From: Alphaproteobacteria bacterium
GTDB lineage: Bacteria; Pseudomonadota; Alphaproteobacteria; Rhizobiales; Xanthobacteraceae
Assembly (NCBI GenBank): GCA_005883445.1
Contig: VAZL01000061.1
Coordinates: 1-29,171, forward strand
Direction of reading: 5' to 3'
Length of the DNA: 29,171 nt
A model generated the notes under the pieces. That model saw only the letters and a list, made by a program, of their open reading frames with translations. It had not been told where the DNA came from and did no database searches. Numbering within the stretch: position 1 is the stretch's first letter; every line of letters begins with the position of its first letter. The position numbers and the translations under genes are program-made. Shown piece after piece: positions 16,554 to 24,672 of this stretch.

Positions 16554-17029
16554 CCGGCGACCGCAAGAGCAAGGACAAAGGTAAGTCCGCGATCGATGCC
16601 GACCTCGTGCGCGAGCTGGCGCGCCTGCTCGAGGAGACCGGGCTGAGCGAGATCGAGTTCGAGCGCGAGGGTCAGCGCGTGCGGGTCGCACGCCAGCTGC
16701 AGGCGGCCGCGTCCGCGCCGTCTCGGCCGCCGGCCGCCGCAATCGACGCGCCTCTGCCCGCCAGCGAGCCAGCGCCGCTCGATCCCGCCAAGCATCCGGG
16801 CGTGGTCACGTCACCCATGGTCGGCACCGCTTATGTCGGACCCGAACCCGGCTCGAAACCCTTCGTCGAAGTCGGCAGCCGCGTGCAGGCCGGCGACCCG
16901 CTCCTCATCGTCGAGGCGATGAAGACCATGAACCAGATTCCCTCGCCGCGCACGGGGACCGTGATCCAGATCCTGATCGAGGACGGCCAGCCGGTCGAGT
17001 TCGGCGAACCGCTGATGATCATCGAATGA
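16550..17029 (+). CDS. accB: Acetyl-CoA carboxylase biotin carboxyl carrier protein
   Basis: Carries the biotin cofactor of acetyl-CoA carboxylase between the biotin carboxylase and carboxyltransferase, the first committed step of fatty-acid synthesis. 159 residues. N-terminal helical region (about 14-50) is followed by an Ala/Pro linker (about 51-80) and the biotinyl domain (about 82-159) with K125 in VEAMKTMNQI as the biotinylated lysine. The motif reads EAMKTMN rather than the commoner EAMKMMN, which is acceptable. Start overlaps the aroQ stop; accC follows after 51 bp. Confidence 0.97.
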   Translation: MTGDRKSKDKGKSAIDADLVRELARLLEETGLSEIEFEREGQRVRVARQLQAAASAPSRPPAAAIDAPLPASEPAPLDPAKHPGVVTSPMVGTAYVGPEPGSKPFVEVGSRVQAGDPLLIVEAMKTMNQIPSPRTGTVIQILIEDGQPVEFGEPLMIIE

Positions 17030-17080
17030 GGTGTCGCTCCCGGCCGCGCCGCACCGCATCCACTGCTTCAAGATGCCGAA

Positions 17081-18433
17081 ATGTTCGACAAGATCCTGAT
17101 CGCAAACCGCGGTGAAATCGCGTTGCGCGTGCTGCGCGCGTGCAAGGAGCTGGGCATAGCCTCGGTCGCCGTGCATTCGACCGCGGACGAGGACGCCATG
17201 CATGTGCGGCTCGCCGACGAGAGCGTCTGCATCGGCCCGCCCGCCGCCCGCGACAGCTACCTCAACGTTCCGGCGCTGCTGGCCGCCTGCGAGATCACCG
17301 GCGCGGACGCGGTACATCCGGGCTACGGCTTTCTGTCGGAGAACGCGCGCTTCGCCGAAATCCTGGCCGAGCACGACATTCACTTCATCGGTCCGAAGCC
17401 CGCCCATATCCGCCTGATGGGCGACAAGATCGAGGCCAGACGCACGGCCGAGCGCCTCGGCATGCCGGTGGTGCCGGGATCGGATGGCGGCTTGTCCTCC
17501 GAGCGGGAGGCGATATCGCTCGCGCACGCACTCGGCTTTCCGGTGCTCGTCAAGGCGGCGGCTGGCGGCGGCGGGCGCGGCATGAAGGTGGCGCACGAGC
17601 CGGACGAGCTCATCGCGACGCTGGCGACCGCGCGGGCGGAGGCCAAGGCCGCGTTCGGCGACGACGCGCTTTATCTCGAGAAATATCTCGCGCACCCGCG
17701 CCACGTCGAAATCCAGGTCCTGGGCGACGGCCACGGCCGCGCCATCCATCTGGGCGAGCGCGACTGCTCGCTGCAGCGCCGCTATCAGAAAATCTGGGAA
17801 GAGGGCCGCTGCCCCGCGCTCAACGACGCCGCGCGCAACGCCATCGGCGAAACCGTCGCCAAGGCGATGCGCGAACTCGAGTATCTCGGCGTCGGTACGG
17901 TCGAGTTCCTCTACGAGGACGGCAAGTTCTATTTCATCGAGATGAACACGCGCATTCAGGTCGAGCATCCCGTGACCGAGATGATCACCGACATCGATCT
18001 CGTCCTTGAACAGATCCGCGTCGCCGCCGGGGGCGATTTCGAATTCTCCCAGCGCGACGTGAAGTTCCACGGCCATGCCATCGAGTGCCGCATCAACGCG
18101 GAAAATCCGGTCTCTTTCCGTCCTTCGCCAGGCAAGATCGTGCACTATCACCCGCCCGGCGGATTGGGCGTGCGGGTCGATTCCGCCGTCTATCACGGCT
18201 ACTCGATCCCGCCCTATTACGATTCGCTCGTCGGCAAGCTCATCGTGCACGGCAAGACCCGCGGCGAATGCCTGATGCGGCTCAAGCGCGCGCTCGATGA
18301 GTTCGTGATCGATGGCATCGAGACGACCTTGCCGTTGTTCCGCGCGCTGGTGCGTGAAAAGGACGTCATCGACGGCGATTATCACATTCGCTGGCTCGAG
18401 GAATTTTTGGCCCGCGGCGGGATGGAGGGATAA
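17081..18433 (+). CDS. accC: Acetyl-CoA carboxylase, biotin carboxylase subunit
   Basis: ATP-dependent carboxylation of biotin on AccB with bicarbonate. 450 residues, the normal length: N-terminal pre-ATP-grasp domain (MFDKILIANRGEIALRV), ATP-grasp with glycine-rich loop KAAAGGGGRGMKV (158-170), ERDCSLQRRYQK, and FIEMNTRIQVEHPVTE, then the C-terminal domain (INAENP...PSPGKI). No lesion seen. Last gene of the aroQ-accB-accC run; it converges on the copper gene with a 10-bp gap. In related genomes aat usually follows directly, so the copper module between them is an insertion into a conserved order. Confidence 0.98.
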   Translation: MFDKILIANRGEIALRVLRACKELGIASVAVHSTADEDAMHVRLADESVCIGPPAARDSYLNVPALLAACEITGADAVHPGYGFLSENARFAEILAEHDIHFIGPKPAHIRLMGDKIEARRTAERLGMPVVPGSDGGLSSEREAISLAHALGFPVLVKAAAGGGGRGMKVAHEPDELIATLATARAEAKAAFGDDALYLEKYLAHPRHVEIQVLGDGHGRAIHLGERDCSLQRRYQKIWEEGRCPALNDAARNAIGETVAKAMRELEYLGVGTVEFLYEDGKFYFIEMNTRIQVEHPVTEMITDIDLVLEQIRVAAGGDFEFSQRDVKFHGHAIECRINAENPVSFRPSPGKIVHYHPPGGLGVRVDSAVYHGYSIPPYYDSLVGKLIVHGKTRGECLMRLKRALDEFVIDGIETTLPLFRALVREKDVIDGDYHIRWLEEFLARGGMEG

Positions 18434-18443
18434 CGGGCGAGCA

Positions 18444-20057
18444 TCACGGCAGGGACGGCAGCGCGACCGTGTCCTCGACGGTCACCTTGTCGAAATCGCT
18501 GATCAGGATTTCGACGCCGAGAGTCCATCGGCCCGCGACCGGAATGCGCAGATCGTCGATCCGCCAGTTCGTCTCGCCCGCCCGTCTTGCGATCCGGCGC
18601 ATGGGCTCGATCCCGGCGGCGGGATTGGCCAGCACCAGCGTGACCTCCTTGGCCGCGAGCGGCCGAAACGCGCCGTCGAGCAGCAGCAGGCTCGCGCCCG
18701 CCGCTTCGCCGTTGCGTTCGATCTCGATCTCGGCCATCGCCTTCTCGCCGTGGAGATGCAACGAGATCGGCGCGGCGACGGCGAGCGCGCGCGGCGGCGG
18801 CGTGAAACGCCACAGCGCCACCAGGCTCAGGATCAGCAGCGCGATGATGAGCTCGAACGCGATCGCGGTCGCGAGCGGCCGTGCCGCGGCGGCAGCGCCG
18901 GTTTCGAACTTGGGCACCAGCCGATAGCGGTTGGCCGCGGCCAGCACCAGCAAGACGGCGACGCAGGCGAGCTTGCACGCGAGCAGCTGACCATAACTCG
19001 TGGTCCATAGCGCCGCGATGCGGTCGAGTTGAACGAAGGCGAGCCAGAGGCCGCTCGCCACCAGCAGCACGATCACGAGCGGGATCGCGCGCGAAAAGCG
19101 CTCGAGTTGTGCGCCGACGGAATGCGCGCCGACGGAATGCGGGCCGCGCGTGCGGGCGCTGCCCACGGCGAGACAGAGCGGCAACAGCGAGCCGATCCAG
19201 AACGCGACGCAAACCGCGTGCAGGAACACCGCCGGACGGTTGAGGAGCTGTGGCGCGGCGGTGCTGGCATGTCCACTGAGCGAGAGCGCGAGCCCCGCGC
19301 CGATCACGCCGACGAGCGACGAAGCACGCGCCGTGCTTGCGGATTTTGCCACGCAGCCGAAAACGGCCACAAGGAGCGCGAGGGCGGCGGCGACCGCGGT
19401 CGCACCATACGAGGTTGCAAGGCCTGCTTCCCAGGCGAGTTTGTGCTGCAAGCCCGAGAGTGGGAGGTCGAGCGCATCGAGGCCTTGCAGCCCGACCGAC
19501 AGCGCCACGGCGACAAGTCCGGCGGCGAGGACGAAGACGATCCATGCGCGGCGCGCGGCGCCGTCAGCGATCCAGGCCGCAAAGAATGCGCCGCCGGCGC
19601 CGACGAAGAGCGCGACATACATGACCACCCTCACCGCCCACAGCGCCGCGCGAACGCTGCGGTCGGCGAGGTTTTCGGGCTGCGCCGCCGGACTGCGCGC
19701 GCCGATCGAGAACATGAGCGAGCCGCCGACCGGATGCCCGTCGGCCGAGATCACGCGCCAGCTCAGCACATGCGTGCCCCGGCGCAAGGCCGGCGGCGCG
19801 CTGATCGTGACCGTCGTGTCTTGAGCCGTGACCGCGATGGGCGCGAGTGGCGCGCCGTCGGGTCCGATGAGACGCACGACCAGCGGCGAGACCGGTTCGT
19901 TGAAGGTCAAGGTCAACGTCGCCGGCGGCAGCGGCATCACCGCCCCGTCCGCCGGCGCCGCCTTGACTAGCGAGGCGTGAGCGCACGCCTCGCTAGCGGG
20001 CGCAAGCGCGATCAGCAGCGCGATCAAGGGCGCGCCAAAGCTGCCGCACGCGTTCAT
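18444..20057 (-). CDS. CopC-CopD fusion copper protein
   Basis: 537 residues. Signal peptide to ACA/H27. CopC domain (27-about 120) keeps the Cu(II) site: N-terminal H27 (HASLVKAAPADG), D106 and H108 (SADGHPVGG). Then a CopD-type membrane domain with about eight hydrophobic segments (about 135-425), followed by a roughly 110-residue periplasmic beta domain of unassigned family. Such fusions handle or import copper at the inner membrane. It starts 9 bp after the YcnI gene, so they are one operon. A 15-bp tandem duplication (19111-19140) encodes a repeated HSVGA in a loop. It is not truncated. Confidence 0.93.
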   Translation of the reverse strand: MNACGSFGAPLIALLIALAPASEACAHASLVKAAPADGAVMPLPPATLTLTFNEPVSPLVVRLIGPDGAPLAPIAVTAQDTTVTISAPPALRRGTHVLSWRVISADGHPVGGSLMFSIGARSPAAQPENLADRSVRAALWAVRVVMYVALFVGAGGAFFAAWIADGAARRAWIVFVLAAGLVAVALSVGLQGLDALDLPLSGLQHKLAWEAGLATSYGATAVAAALALLVAVFGCVAKSASTARASSLVGVIGAGLALSLSGHASTAAPQLLNRPAVFLHAVCVAFWIGSLLPLCLAVGSARTRGPHSVGAHSVGAQLERFSRAIPLVIVLLVASGLWLAFVQLDRIAALWTTSYGQLLACKLACVAVLLVLAAANRYRLVPKFETGAAAAARPLATAIAFELIIALLILSLVALWRFTPPPRALAVAAPISLHLHGEKAMAEIEIERNGEAAGASLLLLDGAFRPLAAKEVTLVLANPAAGIEPMRRIARRAGETNWRIDDLRIPVAGRWTLGVEILISDFDKVTVEDTVALPSLP

Positions 20058-20066
20058 CGGCCGCGA

Positions 20067-20588
20067 TCACGGCTTGGGCAAGAGCTTCAGCGCCGGCGCC
20101 GGTTCGGGATAATCCCCCGATGATTTTCCGGCGGCTGGAATTTCGATCCAGCGATGAACGCCGCGCTCGCATTCCTGCACCACCGGGAAATAGAGCATCT
20201 TGCCCGCTTCGAGATCGCCGGCCAGGAAGCCCGCGAACACGAACTCGTCGTAATAGGCGTCGGGCAAGTTGCCGCCGGTGAAGCTCACCTCGGTCACGCC
20301 CTCGGAGAGTTTGGCGCCGTGAAAATAGCTGTAGGTCTTGGGGTACTTGCCGGTGACGGTCTCGATTTTCCAGCCGGGCTTCGGCATCGGCTTGACCGCG
20401 ATCATCCCTTCGGGAACGCGCACGCGCACCGCGATGGTGGCGGCGCCGTCGCAGCCGTGCGGGACGCGCAGCACGGCCTTATAGGGTGCGCCGACCGGCG
20501 CTTCCCTGGTTTCCAACGTGACGTGCGCGGACGCGGCGCCAACGAAAGCGGCGACGCCGGCGGCGCCGAGAACAAGCTCGCGAAACAT
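20067..20588 (-). CDS. YcnI-like DUF1775 copper-binding protein
   Basis: 173 residues, exported. Signal peptide ends ASA/H22, so the mature chain begins HVTLE; YcnI-family proteins bind copper by a mono-histidine brace using this first histidine. DUF1775 features: VPHGCDGAATIAVRVRVPEG, the PGWKIE segment, YDEFVF and FPVVQECERG. No C-terminal membrane helix is present. Start supported by GGAG 8 bases upstream. It lies between the DUF2946-like gene (63 bp upstream) and the CopC-CopD fusion (9 bp downstream). A chaperone supplying copper to CopC-CopD is the likely role. Confidence 0.92.
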   Translation of the reverse strand: MFRELVLGAAGVAAFVGAASAHVTLETREAPVGAPYKAVLRVPHGCDGAATIAVRVRVPEGMIAVKPMPKPGWKIETVTGKYPKTYSYFHGAKLSEGVTEVSFTGGNLPDAYYDEFVFAGFLAGDLEAGKMLYFPVVQECERGVHRWIEIPAAGKSSGDYPEPAPALKLLPKP

Positions 20589-20651
20589 GTTGCATCTCCA
20601 AGCTCAAGGCATGAACGACGGGCGAAACGCTCGCCCGCGACGGCGCAACGT

Positions 20652-20962
20652 TCATGCCGGCGTTGGAGGCGCCCGCGACGGTCCCGCGCGCACCGCGCCG
20701 TGCGCGATGACGACCGTGAAGCTCGACCAGGCGAGCGGCCGCGACGCGAACCGCGGTGGCGCGGCGCCCGGCGCATCGGGCGGAGCGATCGCGGGAGCCA
20801 TCGAGATGCAATGGGCGCAGCATAGATGCTCGATCTTGGCGCTTTGCGGCGCCGTGCCGTCGTTTGCACCGGCGCCGCCCAGAAGGCCTGCAGCACGATG
20901 AGCCACGCCGCGATCAGGACGATGGGGCGGCGGCACGCAGGCGCGGCGAATGCGGTTGGCAC
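20652..20962 (-). pseudogene. DUF2946-like copper-operon gene with internal frameshift
   Basis: Two pieces of one gene in different frames. The first starts at GTG 20962 behind GGGAGAGG, a strong ribosome site, and reads to a hydrophobic signal-like segment (RPIVLIAAWLIVLQAFWA). The second, overlapping from about 20880, has CCAHC, a Pro-rich middle and the typical ending AVRAGPSRAPPTPA before its stop at 20652. DUF2946 proteins have a signal or anchor, a Cys-rich middle and such an ending, with about 20 further residues between the two pieces, so a short deletion not divisible by three fits. The family name is by resemblance. It heads the copper operon; loss would leave the two downstream genes readable. 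Confidence 0.6.
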
Positions 20963-21032
20963 GTGAACCTCTCCCGTGGCACGTTAGCACACCTTATCTT
21001 CAGGAAGCATCCGCGCCGCCGGACGTGAAAGC

Positions 21033-21722
21033 ATGGCCAACCGCGAGACCACGTTCATCGAGATCACGCCGGAGGTCCTGCTCAAGGCCTATGCCTGCGG
21101 CATCTTCCCCATGGCGGAGAGCGCCGAGGATCCGGCGCTCTATTGGCTCGAGCCCGAGAAGCGCGGCGTTATCCCGCTCGATCGCTTTCACCTGCCGTCC
21201 CGCCTCGCCCGCACCGTGCGCTCGGACTGCTTCACCGTCACCGTCAACCGCGACTTCGACGCGGTGCTTGAGGGCTGCGCCGAGCCCCGCCCCGGCCGCC
21301 CGCGCACGTGGATCAACGCGCGCATCCGCGTGCTCTATCGCAAGCTGCACGACCGGCGTCATTGCCACAGCCTCGAAGTCTACGACGGCGAAACCCTCGT
21401 CGGCGGTCTTTACGGCGTCACGCTCGGTCGCGCGTTCTTCGGCGAGAGCATGTTCCACCGCGCGCGCGACGCTTCCAAGGTCGCGCTCGTGCACCTCATC
21501 GCGCGTCTCAAGGCCGGCGGATTCAAGCTCCTCGATACGCAGTTCGTGACCGATCACCTGCGCACCTTCGGCGCGATCGAGGTGCCGCGGCGGCAATATC
21601 ACAAACTGCTGGAAGCGGCGCTCACGGGCGAGGGCGACTTCGCCGCGCTCGGCACCAAGGGTCCGGTCTCGGGCGCGCAGGTGCTCGCCCTATTGACGGC
21701 GGATCGATCCTCGCGCGTGTGA
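21033..21722 (+). CDS. aat: Leucyl/phenylalanyl-tRNA--protein transferase
   Basis: Transfers Leu or Phe from its tRNA to N-terminal Arg/Lys of proteins, marking them for ClpS/ClpAP (N-degron pathway). 229 residues, normal length. Family motifs seen: YACGIFPMAE (residues 20-29), WLEPEKRGVIPLD, WINARI, HSLEVYDGETLVGGLYGV, GRAFFGESMF and LLDTQFVTDHL. The N-terminus (MANRETTFIEITPEVLLKAY) fits the family. It diverges from the copper operon with a 70-bp gap and converges on the DUF2155 gene with a 6-bp gap. Confidence 0.97.
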   Translation: MANRETTFIEITPEVLLKAYACGIFPMAESAEDPALYWLEPEKRGVIPLDRFHLPSRLARTVRSDCFTVTVNRDFDAVLEGCAEPRPGRPRTWINARIRVLYRKLHDRRHCHSLEVYDGETLVGGLYGVTLGRAFFGESMFHRARDASKVALVHLIARLKAGGFKLLDTQFVTDHLRTFGAIEVPRRQYHKLLEAALTGEGDFAALGTKGPVSGAQVLALLTADRSSRV

Positions 21723-21728
21723 ATGAAA

Positions 21729-22540
21729 TCAGCGCCGCGGGGCGGCGGGCTCGGTCGCAAGCTGCGGCGCCGCCTGCTGGCTGCTTCGCCGCGGCGGCGG
21801 TGCGGCGGGCTTCGCCGGCGGTGCCGCCGCTGCGGGCGGCGGCTCGGGCGGCGCGGTCGCGGCGACCAGCGGATTTTTGCAGTCCGTGAGCCAGACGTCG
21901 TAGATCGGATGCTCGACCGCGTGCAGGCCCGGGCTCGCTGCGAACATCCAGCCGGTAAAGATGCGCTTGACGTCGCCCTGCAGCGTCACCTCGTCGACCT
22001 CGATGAAGGCGTCGGTGTTGGGGGTCTCGGTCGGCGGGCGCGTGTAGCAGATCCGCGGCGTCACCTGCAGCGCGCCGAACTGGACGGTCTCGCCGATGGC
22101 GGCATCGAAGGCGATGATGCGGCCGGTGATCTTGTCGAGGCCGGAGAACATGGCGGACTTGTTGGCGATCTTCTGCGACGGCGGCTCGGCGATGACTTCG
22201 TCGCCCGGTTGCGGCGAGGTGTCGGCGGGCTGCGGCGCGCCGCGCGGCTGGCGCTGGCCGGGAAGCGGATCGACCGCCGCGGCGGATTTGGCTGATCCGG
22301 ATAAGGCTGCTCGGGGTAGCGTTGGTCCGGATAGCGTTGGTCGGGATAGCGCTGGTCGGGATATTGCGGATAGGCCTGCTGCGGACGGCCGCTCGGCACG
22401 CTCGACGGCGGCCGTGGCGGCGCCCCAAACAGGGCTTCGAACGGGTTGAAGAACTGCGCTCCGGCAGGCAGCACGCCGAGCGTCGCCCATGCCGCGATCG
22501 GCGCGGCGATGAAGCAGGCGATGCGAAGCAATCGGGCCAT
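21729..22540 (-). pseudogene. DUF2155 protein gene with frameshift after the signal/repeat region
   Basis: The start at 22540 (MARLLRIACFIAAPIAAWATLG) encodes a signal peptide, FFNPFEALFG and five YPDQ/YPEQ pentad repeats. In that frame the sequence then becomes Arg/Ser-rich nonsense. From about 22300 the adjacent frame takes over with VDPLPGQRQPRG, PQPGDEVIAEPPSQK and the full DUF2155 domain (SGLDKITGRIIAFD ... YDVWLTDCK), ending at 21729 after a Pro/Ala tail. The signal part and domain are together in family members, so one indel near 22270-22310 separates them. The domain frame has its own ATG at 22490, but that gives no signal peptide. DUF2155 function is unknown; it usually neighbours NDUFA12 and aat, as here. 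Confidence 0.8.
22287..22363 (-). repeat. Degenerate 15-bp tandem repeat encoding YPDQ units
   Basis: About five units of a TATCCSGACCARCGC-like 15-mer, encoding YPDQR, YPDQR, YPDQR, YPEQP and YPDQP in the secreted part of the DUF2155 protein. Copy-number change alone would keep the frame, so it does not by itself explain the frameshift, but such repeats promote slippage and misassembly. Confidence 0.7.
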
Positions 22541-22629
22541 CAGGCGGTGCTCGAACACGGGCGGGCAGGCTTGCCGGTTAACACCGAGAATACGGCGGGG
22601 AAAGGGCCGTTCGGCAGTCGGAACCCCGC

Positions 22630-23040
22630 CTACCGCCCCGGTGTCCAGGGCTTGTAGTCGCCGGTCGCCTTGGGTCTGCGGCCTTGCGCGAGCGTCGAGC
22701 CGATGGGGCGGTGGGCGGCAGGCGTGCCGGTGAGGTTGGGCCGGTGCGGCTTCCACCACGGCCGCGGCGTGACCTCTTCCTGCGTCGGTGGCGTGTCGAC
22801 CGTGTGGTGCAGCCAGCCATGCCAGGACGGCGGCACGATCGAGGCTTCGGCCGTGCCGTTGTAGATCACCCAGCGCCGCTCGTAGCCGAGCGTCGGATCG
22901 ATCTTGCCGCCCCTGGTGCGGTGATAGCGATTGCCGAACTCGTCCTCACCCACGAACTCGCCGTAGAGCCAGGTCCACACCAGCGTGCCGAACGTCGCCC
23001 CGTTCCACCAGGTGAAGAAGCGCAGAAAAAACGTTTTCAT
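22630..23040 (-). CDS. NDUFA12-family complex I accessory subunit
   Basis: 136 residues, MKTFFLRFFTWWNGATFGT start. Family marks: GTLVWTWLYGEFVGEDEFGNRYH, here cited by its GE-x-VG-x-D-x-x-GN-x-YY/H core, then RRWVIYNGTAEASIVPPSWHGWLHH and the C-terminal KPWTP. NDUFA12 (B17.2) is an accessory subunit of respiratory NADH:ubiquinone oxidoreductase shared by mitochondria and alphaproteobacteria, on the peripheral arm. It lies apart from any nuo operon but next to DUF2155 and aat, the usual place. No lesion seen. Confidence 0.95.
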   Translation of the reverse strand: MKTFFLRFFTWWNGATFGTLVWTWLYGEFVGEDEFGNRYHRTRGGKIDPTLGYERRWVIYNGTAEASIVPPSWHGWLHHTVDTPPTQEEVTPRPWWKPHRPNLTGTPAAHRPIGSTLAQGRRPKATGDYKPWTPGR

Positions 23041-23145
23041 CCGCTCATGCCAAGACCGAGATGGGCGGCGCGTTCATGCCACTGCCGCCGCGGGAAGTCC
23101 ACCCGGCAACTCGATTGCACAGAAAATAGAAAGAAGCGTGCCGAG

Positions 23146-23175
23146 TTGCGCCGACTGCAATCGCCCGCCTATGCT
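23146..23175 (+). promoter_or_regulatory. Candidate promoter for the Kelch gene
   Basis: TTGCGC (23146-23151), 18-bp spacer, TATGCT (23170-23175). Predicted start about 23182 would place the perfect hairpin at 23203-23221 in a leader of about 63 nt. Confidence 0.35.
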
Positions 23176-23202
23176 TGCCCCCTCCCCGCATCCGCGGGCA
23201 AG

Positions 23203-23221
23203 GCGAAGCCCTCTGCTTCGC
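23203..23221 (+). promoter_or_regulatory. Hairpin in the leader of the Kelch gene
   Basis: GCGAAGC (23203-23209) and GCTTCGC (23215-23221) form a 7-bp stem around CCTCT. A second inverted repeat (TTGCCC...GGGCAA, with inner CCGC/GCGG) precedes it at 23175-23201. The pair looks like a degraded double-hairpin intergenic repeat of the type found in nrdJ; the Shine-Dalgarno site is 12 bases downstream. Confidence 0.45.
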
Positions 23222-23244
23222 AATCAAATCCATGGGAGGCGAAA

Positions 23245-24369
23245 ATGACGTCAATGCGCCTGTGGCACTTGGGTGGCGCGCTGATCGCGGCGGCGTGGGT
23301 TGCGCCCGCGGCGTTCGCCCAGAGCCCCGCGCCGACAGCGCCGACCGCCGCCAATCCTTGGTTCCAAGGTGCGCCGTTCCCGGAGGCGTCGGAGGAAGTG
23401 CTCGGTGCGACCGCCGCCGGCAAGGTCTATGTGTTCGCCGGCCTCGCGCCCGGCTGGAAGCCGAAGGCGATGGTTTACGAATACGATCCAGCGTCCAATC
23501 AATGGGCCAAGAAGCGGCCGATGCGGCTCGCCTCCCATCACGTCGCGTTCACGACCTTGAACAACAAGATCTATGCCTTCGGAGGCTTTACTTACCCCGA
23601 CTCCGGTCCGCCCGGCTGGAACGCGGTCAACCATGCCTGGGAATACGATCCCGCCACCGATGAATGGAAAGAGCTCGCGCCCATGCCGACGAAGCGCGGC
23701 GCTGCCTCCGCCGGCGTCGCCAACGGCAAGATCTACGTCACCGGCGGCGCCAACTCGCTTCCCGGCGTGAACGAGAACGGCATCCACCCGGCGCGCCCGC
23801 ACAACGTGGTGGCGACGGTCGAGGAATACGACCCCGCGGCGAACAGCTGGAAAACCGTGCGCCCGCTGCTGCTCGCTCGCAATCACCATGCGGCCGTCGG
23901 GGTCGGCGACAAGATCTATGTGATCGGCGGCCGCGTCGGCGCGGCCTTTATCTCCAGCGCCAGCAACAACGTCGATCTGGTGGAGATGTACGACCCTGCA
24001 ACCGATCTGTGGACGCCGCGCACGCGCATGCCCACGGCGCGCAGCGCCATTGGCGCCGGGGTCTACAACAACCAGATCCTGGTTGCCGGCGGCGAAGGCC
24101 AGGACCAGCGCTTCCTTGCCGCCTTCAAGGCGGTGGAAGCCTATGACCCGGTGCTCAACCGCTGGCAGGTGCTGCCGTCCATGCCGCATCCGCGCCACGG
24201 GCTTGCGGTCGGCGCCGTCGGCAATCGCCTCTATACGGTGAGCGGCGATGGCCAGTCGGCCGGCAGCGGCATCGACCACTCCGCCGTCGCCTTCAACGAG
24301 ATCCTGCAGGTCGACGCAAAGAAGGATCGGTGTCGCTCACGCGCGAAAATCCCGCGAATATGCGGGTGA
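23245..24369 (+). CDS. Secreted Kelch-repeat beta-propeller protein
   Basis: 374 residues. Start at 23245 chosen for the GGGAGG site 5 bases upstream and the signal peptide that follows (MTSMRLWHLGGALIAAAW...AFAQ); the frame is open far upstream but without family features. Five to six Kelch units are visible, each with the GG doublet and a later Y-D-P...W: VYVFAGL, IYAFGGF, IYVTGGA, IYVIGGR, ILVAGGE and a degenerate LYTVSGD, matching YDPASNQW, YDPATDEW, YDPAANSW, YDPATDLW and YDPVLNRW. A six-bladed periplasmic or extracellular propeller, probably for binding, is inferred; galactose-oxidase-like catalysis is not supported by visible residues. No co-directional partner. Confidence 0.88.
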   Translation: MTSMRLWHLGGALIAAAWVAPAAFAQSPAPTAPTAANPWFQGAPFPEASEEVLGATAAGKVYVFAGLAPGWKPKAMVYEYDPASNQWAKKRPMRLASHHVAFTTLNNKIYAFGGFTYPDSGPPGWNAVNHAWEYDPATDEWKELAPMPTKRGAASAGVANGKIYVTGGANSLPGVNENGIHPARPHNVVATVEEYDPAANSWKTVRPLLLARNHHAAVGVGDKIYVIGGRVGAAFISSASNNVDLVEMYDPATDLWTPRTRMPTARSAIGAGVYNNQILVAGGEGQDQRFLAAFKAVEAYDPVLNRWQVLPSMPHPRHGLAVGAVGNRLYTVSGDGQSAGSGIDHSAVAFNEILQVDAKKDRCRSRAKIPRICG

Positions 24370-24384
24370 GCCGGCACATTCGAC

Positions 24385-24428
24385 GCAAGCCCGCCTCGCC
24401 CGCCCGTGTCGCGCGCGACACGGCTTGC
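24385..24428 (+). terminator. Candidate hairpin terminator after the Kelch gene
   Basis: An 18-bp perfect palindrome (CGTGTCGCGCGCGACACG, 24405-24422) directly followed by GCTTGC, which can pair with GCAAGC at 24385-24390 across a 14-nt bulge. There is no U tract, so it may act as a mRNA 3' end or stabiliser rather than a classical terminator. Confidence 0.45.
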
Positions 24429-24637
24429 GCAGGCCCGCCCCCACTCGGACGGAGGGGCGTGCTGATAATTTCTCGCTTGACATCAATTTCGTGACAGCCG
24501 CGTGACCGGGCTGTGAACGGAACCCTTCCGAATCCGCCGCCGATATCCGATACTTGCTGCACCGCACCTGAGTCGCCCCCGAATTTCACAGCTCGGCACC
24601 ACATTTAGCAGTTTGTTTACGCGGGGCATACTAAGCC

Positions 24638-24666
24638 TTGACGAACGGAAGGTGCTGTCTTAGCTT
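24638..24666 (+). promoter_or_regulatory. Candidate nrdJ promoter
   Basis: TTGACG (24638-24643), 17-bp spacer, TAGCTT (24661-24666). Start near 24673 predicts a leader of about 285 nt before the nrdJ start codon. Confidence 0.4.
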
Positions 24667-24672
24667 GAAAAG

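Noticed and set aside
19111..19140. 15-bp tandem duplication in the CopC-CopD gene as a regulatory or mobile repeat
   Set aside because: It is in frame, encodes HSVGA twice in a loop, and looks like ordinary coding slippage.
22684..23244. Upstream extension of the Kelch frame
   Set aside because: It would overlap the NDUFA12 gene and place the signal peptide inside the protein; a strong ribosome site precedes 23245.
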